Assembly (NCBI GenBank): GCA_002293455.1
Contig: DBDH01000095.1
Span: 1,287-25,048 of the forward strand
From: Treponema sp. UBA937
GTDB lineage: Bacteria; Spirochaetota; Spirochaetia; Treponematales; Breznakiellaceae
Reading direction: 5' to 3'
DNA: 23,762 bases
Position 1 is the stretch's first letter. Every line of letters begins with the position of its first letter. This document shows positions 22,754 to 23,762 of this stretch, piece by piece. The translations under genes and the position numbers were made by a program. The notes below the pieces were generated by a model. It saw only the letters and a program-made list of their open reading frames with translations, was not told the DNA's origin and did not search any database.

Positions 22754-23674
22754 ATGAGTAAGATGCTTGGATTTATCGGCCTCGGTGTTATGGGGCAAGC
22801 GATGGCGCGGAATCTTGCGCTCAAAATTCCAAATGAAGGCGGAACGGAGCTGCTGGTTTTTGATGTTGATACAAAAAAAGCCCAAACCCTTGTAGAATCT
22901 TCGCGTAATGCGGCGGGCGCAGCCATCAAAACATCTTCTATTGAAGAAATTGGCAGGCAGGCGGATATTGTTTTTCTTTCCCTCCCTTCTTCGGCGGTTG
23001 TGCGCGAAGTTGTTTTAGGTGATGGAGGTCTTGCCGGGTTTTTAAAAGCCGGAAGCATTGTCGCGGATACCTCAACTACCGAGGTTGCAGTCGTTAAAGG
23101 CATTGCGCAAGATCTTGAAACGCGGAACATTGATTTTATCGATACACCGGTTTCCGGCGGGGAGAAAGGCGCTATTGACGGAACTTTATCGTTTATGGCA
23201 GGCGGAAAAAAGGATGTTTTTGATAAGCTCAAACCTTATTGCGATGCTATGGCAGCCTCGGTTGTTTACATGGGTTCGGTCGGCGCGGGACAGACCGCGA
23301 AAGCCGTAAACCAGATGATAGTCGGGGCAACCTTCGCGGTGATAGCGGAATCGTTCAGCATGGGCGTGAAAAACGGCCTTGACGCAAAAGTGCTTTACGA
23401 TGCGATCAAAGGCGGCTGGGCCGGTTCAAAAGTTCTTGATGTGGCGGCCAATGATATGTTCAGCCGTGAATTCAAACCGGGCGGGAGCATAGATATCCAT
23501 TGGAAAGATTTGGGTTACGTGATGGGCTTATCCCGCGACACCGATTCTCCGGTGCCTGTTACCGCTCTTGTATATGAATTATTCAAGGCAGCCAGAGCAC
23601 ACGGCGATGGTAAAAAATCACAGCCTTCACTGGTCCGCCTCTGGGAAGATTTGCTCAAGATAGAAGTAAAATGA
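22754..23674 (+). CDS. Beta-hydroxyacid dehydrogenase (tartronate semialdehyde reductase / 3-hydroxyisobutyrate dehydrogenase type)
   Basis: A 306-residue NAD(P)-dependent oxidoreductase. The start at 22754 has AGAGG about seven bases upstream; the frame continues to 22685 but without a site. The Rossmann motif G-L-G-V-M-G is at 9-14. The substrate loop T-P-V-S-G-G contains Ser124, the catalytic Lys173 lies in G-Q-T-A-K-A-V-N-Q-M, and K-D-L (Lys241) together with a C-terminal P-V-P-V-T segment completes the family pattern. Tartronate semialdehyde reductase (GarR/GlxR) and 3-hydroxyisobutyrate dehydrogenase (MmsB) look alike here, so the substrate is open. A palindromic operator-like site upstream suggests control by metabolite. 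The stop codon overlaps a following ATG by ATGA. Confidence 0.9.
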   Translation: MSKMLGFIGLGVMGQAMARNLALKIPNEGGTELLVFDVDTKKAQTLVESSRNAAGAAIKTSSIEEIGRQADIVFLSLPSSAVVREVVLGDGGLAGFLKAGSIVADTSTTEVAVVKGIAQDLETRNIDFIDTPVSGGEKGAIDGTLSFMAGGKKDVFDKLKPYCDAMAASVVYMGSVGAGQTAKAVNQMIVGATFAVIAESFSMGVKNGLDAKVLYDAIKGGWAGSKVLDVAANDMFSREFKPGGSIDIHWKDLGYVMGLSRDTDSPVPVTALVYELFKAARAHGDGKKSQPSLVRLWEDLLKIEVK

Positions 23675-23762
23675 GAGGGGGGGCTCCAAAGGAGATTCCG
23701 CTTTTCTTAACATCTAAAACTGAAATTGCGAAACTTTCTAAGGAGGAAATTGCAAAACTTCA
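23671..23762 (+). CDS. Possible start of a further gene (3' partial)
   Basis: An open frame begins at an ATG that shares ATGA with the end of the dehydrogenase gene and runs 30 codons to the window edge without a stop. It reads M-R-G-G-A-P-K-E-I-P-L-F-L-T-S-K and then two helical repeats E-I-A-K-L eight codons apart, matched at DNA level by near-identical 15-base repeats (23722-23736 and 23746-23760). ATGA coupling supports a real gene, but the frame is too short to recognise, and an AAAGGAG at 23691-23697 could serve a later start. Confidence 0.35.
   Translation, partial: MRGGAPKEIPLFLTSKTEIAKLSKEEIAKL

Noticed and set aside
1..23762. tRNA or rRNA genes, CRISPR arrays, insertion sequences, phage genes
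   Set aside because: No cloverleaf, regularly spaced repeats, transposase with terminal inverted repeats, or phage structural genes were seen; the Rpn-family protein is not evidence of an insertion sequence by itself.

Overview
The window reads as ordinary-density bacterial chromosome (21 protein genes on both strands, short gaps, no rRNA, tRNA, CRISPR array or insertion sequence seen). The combination of a Cache-type hybrid histidine kinase next to cheW, a nadK-recN pair, an Rpn-type nuclease, exported caspase/SUMF1 and papain/DUF4384 proteins and TPR proteins is what I would expect from a Treponema-like spirochaete, for example a gut treponeme. This placement is inference from gene content and style; no single diagnostic marker is present.

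Layout. Positions 1-265: tail of a TPR protein, followed by a nested hairpin and a good sigma-70 promoter. 480-4254, plus strand: sensory block of hybrid histidine kinase, CheW and a DegT/DnrJ-fold protein that lacks the PLP-binding lysine. 4293-6403, plus: lipoprotein metallopeptidase of the M30 type and a small exported protein. 6559-7461, plus: Rpn-family nuclease. 7496-10875, plus: nadK overlapping recN, then an uncharacterised helical protein. 10919-15721, plus: the two halves of a heterodimeric ABC exporter, separated by a PhzF-family isomerase gene and a possible 14-codon gene relic. 15817-17427, plus: exported caspase-like/SUMF1 fusion, meeting tail to tail (20-bp overlap) with a minus-strand exported papain-like/DUF4384 protein (17408-18811). 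18915-20087, minus: exported TPR protein with a degenerate metallopeptidase domain. 20145-22651, minus: Uma2 nuclease, a P-loop/Asp23 fusion and an RluA-family pseudouridine synthase. 22754-23674, plus: beta-hydroxyacid dehydrogenase, with a palindromic operator-like site upstream, overlapping by 4 bp an open frame that runs off the window.

How genes may work together. The kinase and CheW point to signalling and chemotaxis. The two ABC subunits have complementary degenerate and canonical motifs, so they almost certainly form one asymmetric exporter. The block 15817-20087 encodes three exported proteins in a row with protease folds (caspase, papain, degenerate peptidase-MA-like), which is the most system-like part of the window. 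Several minus- and plus-strand genes (nadK, the papain-like gene, the pseudouridine synthase) have -10 elements so close to the ATG that their transcripts would be leaderless or nearly so.
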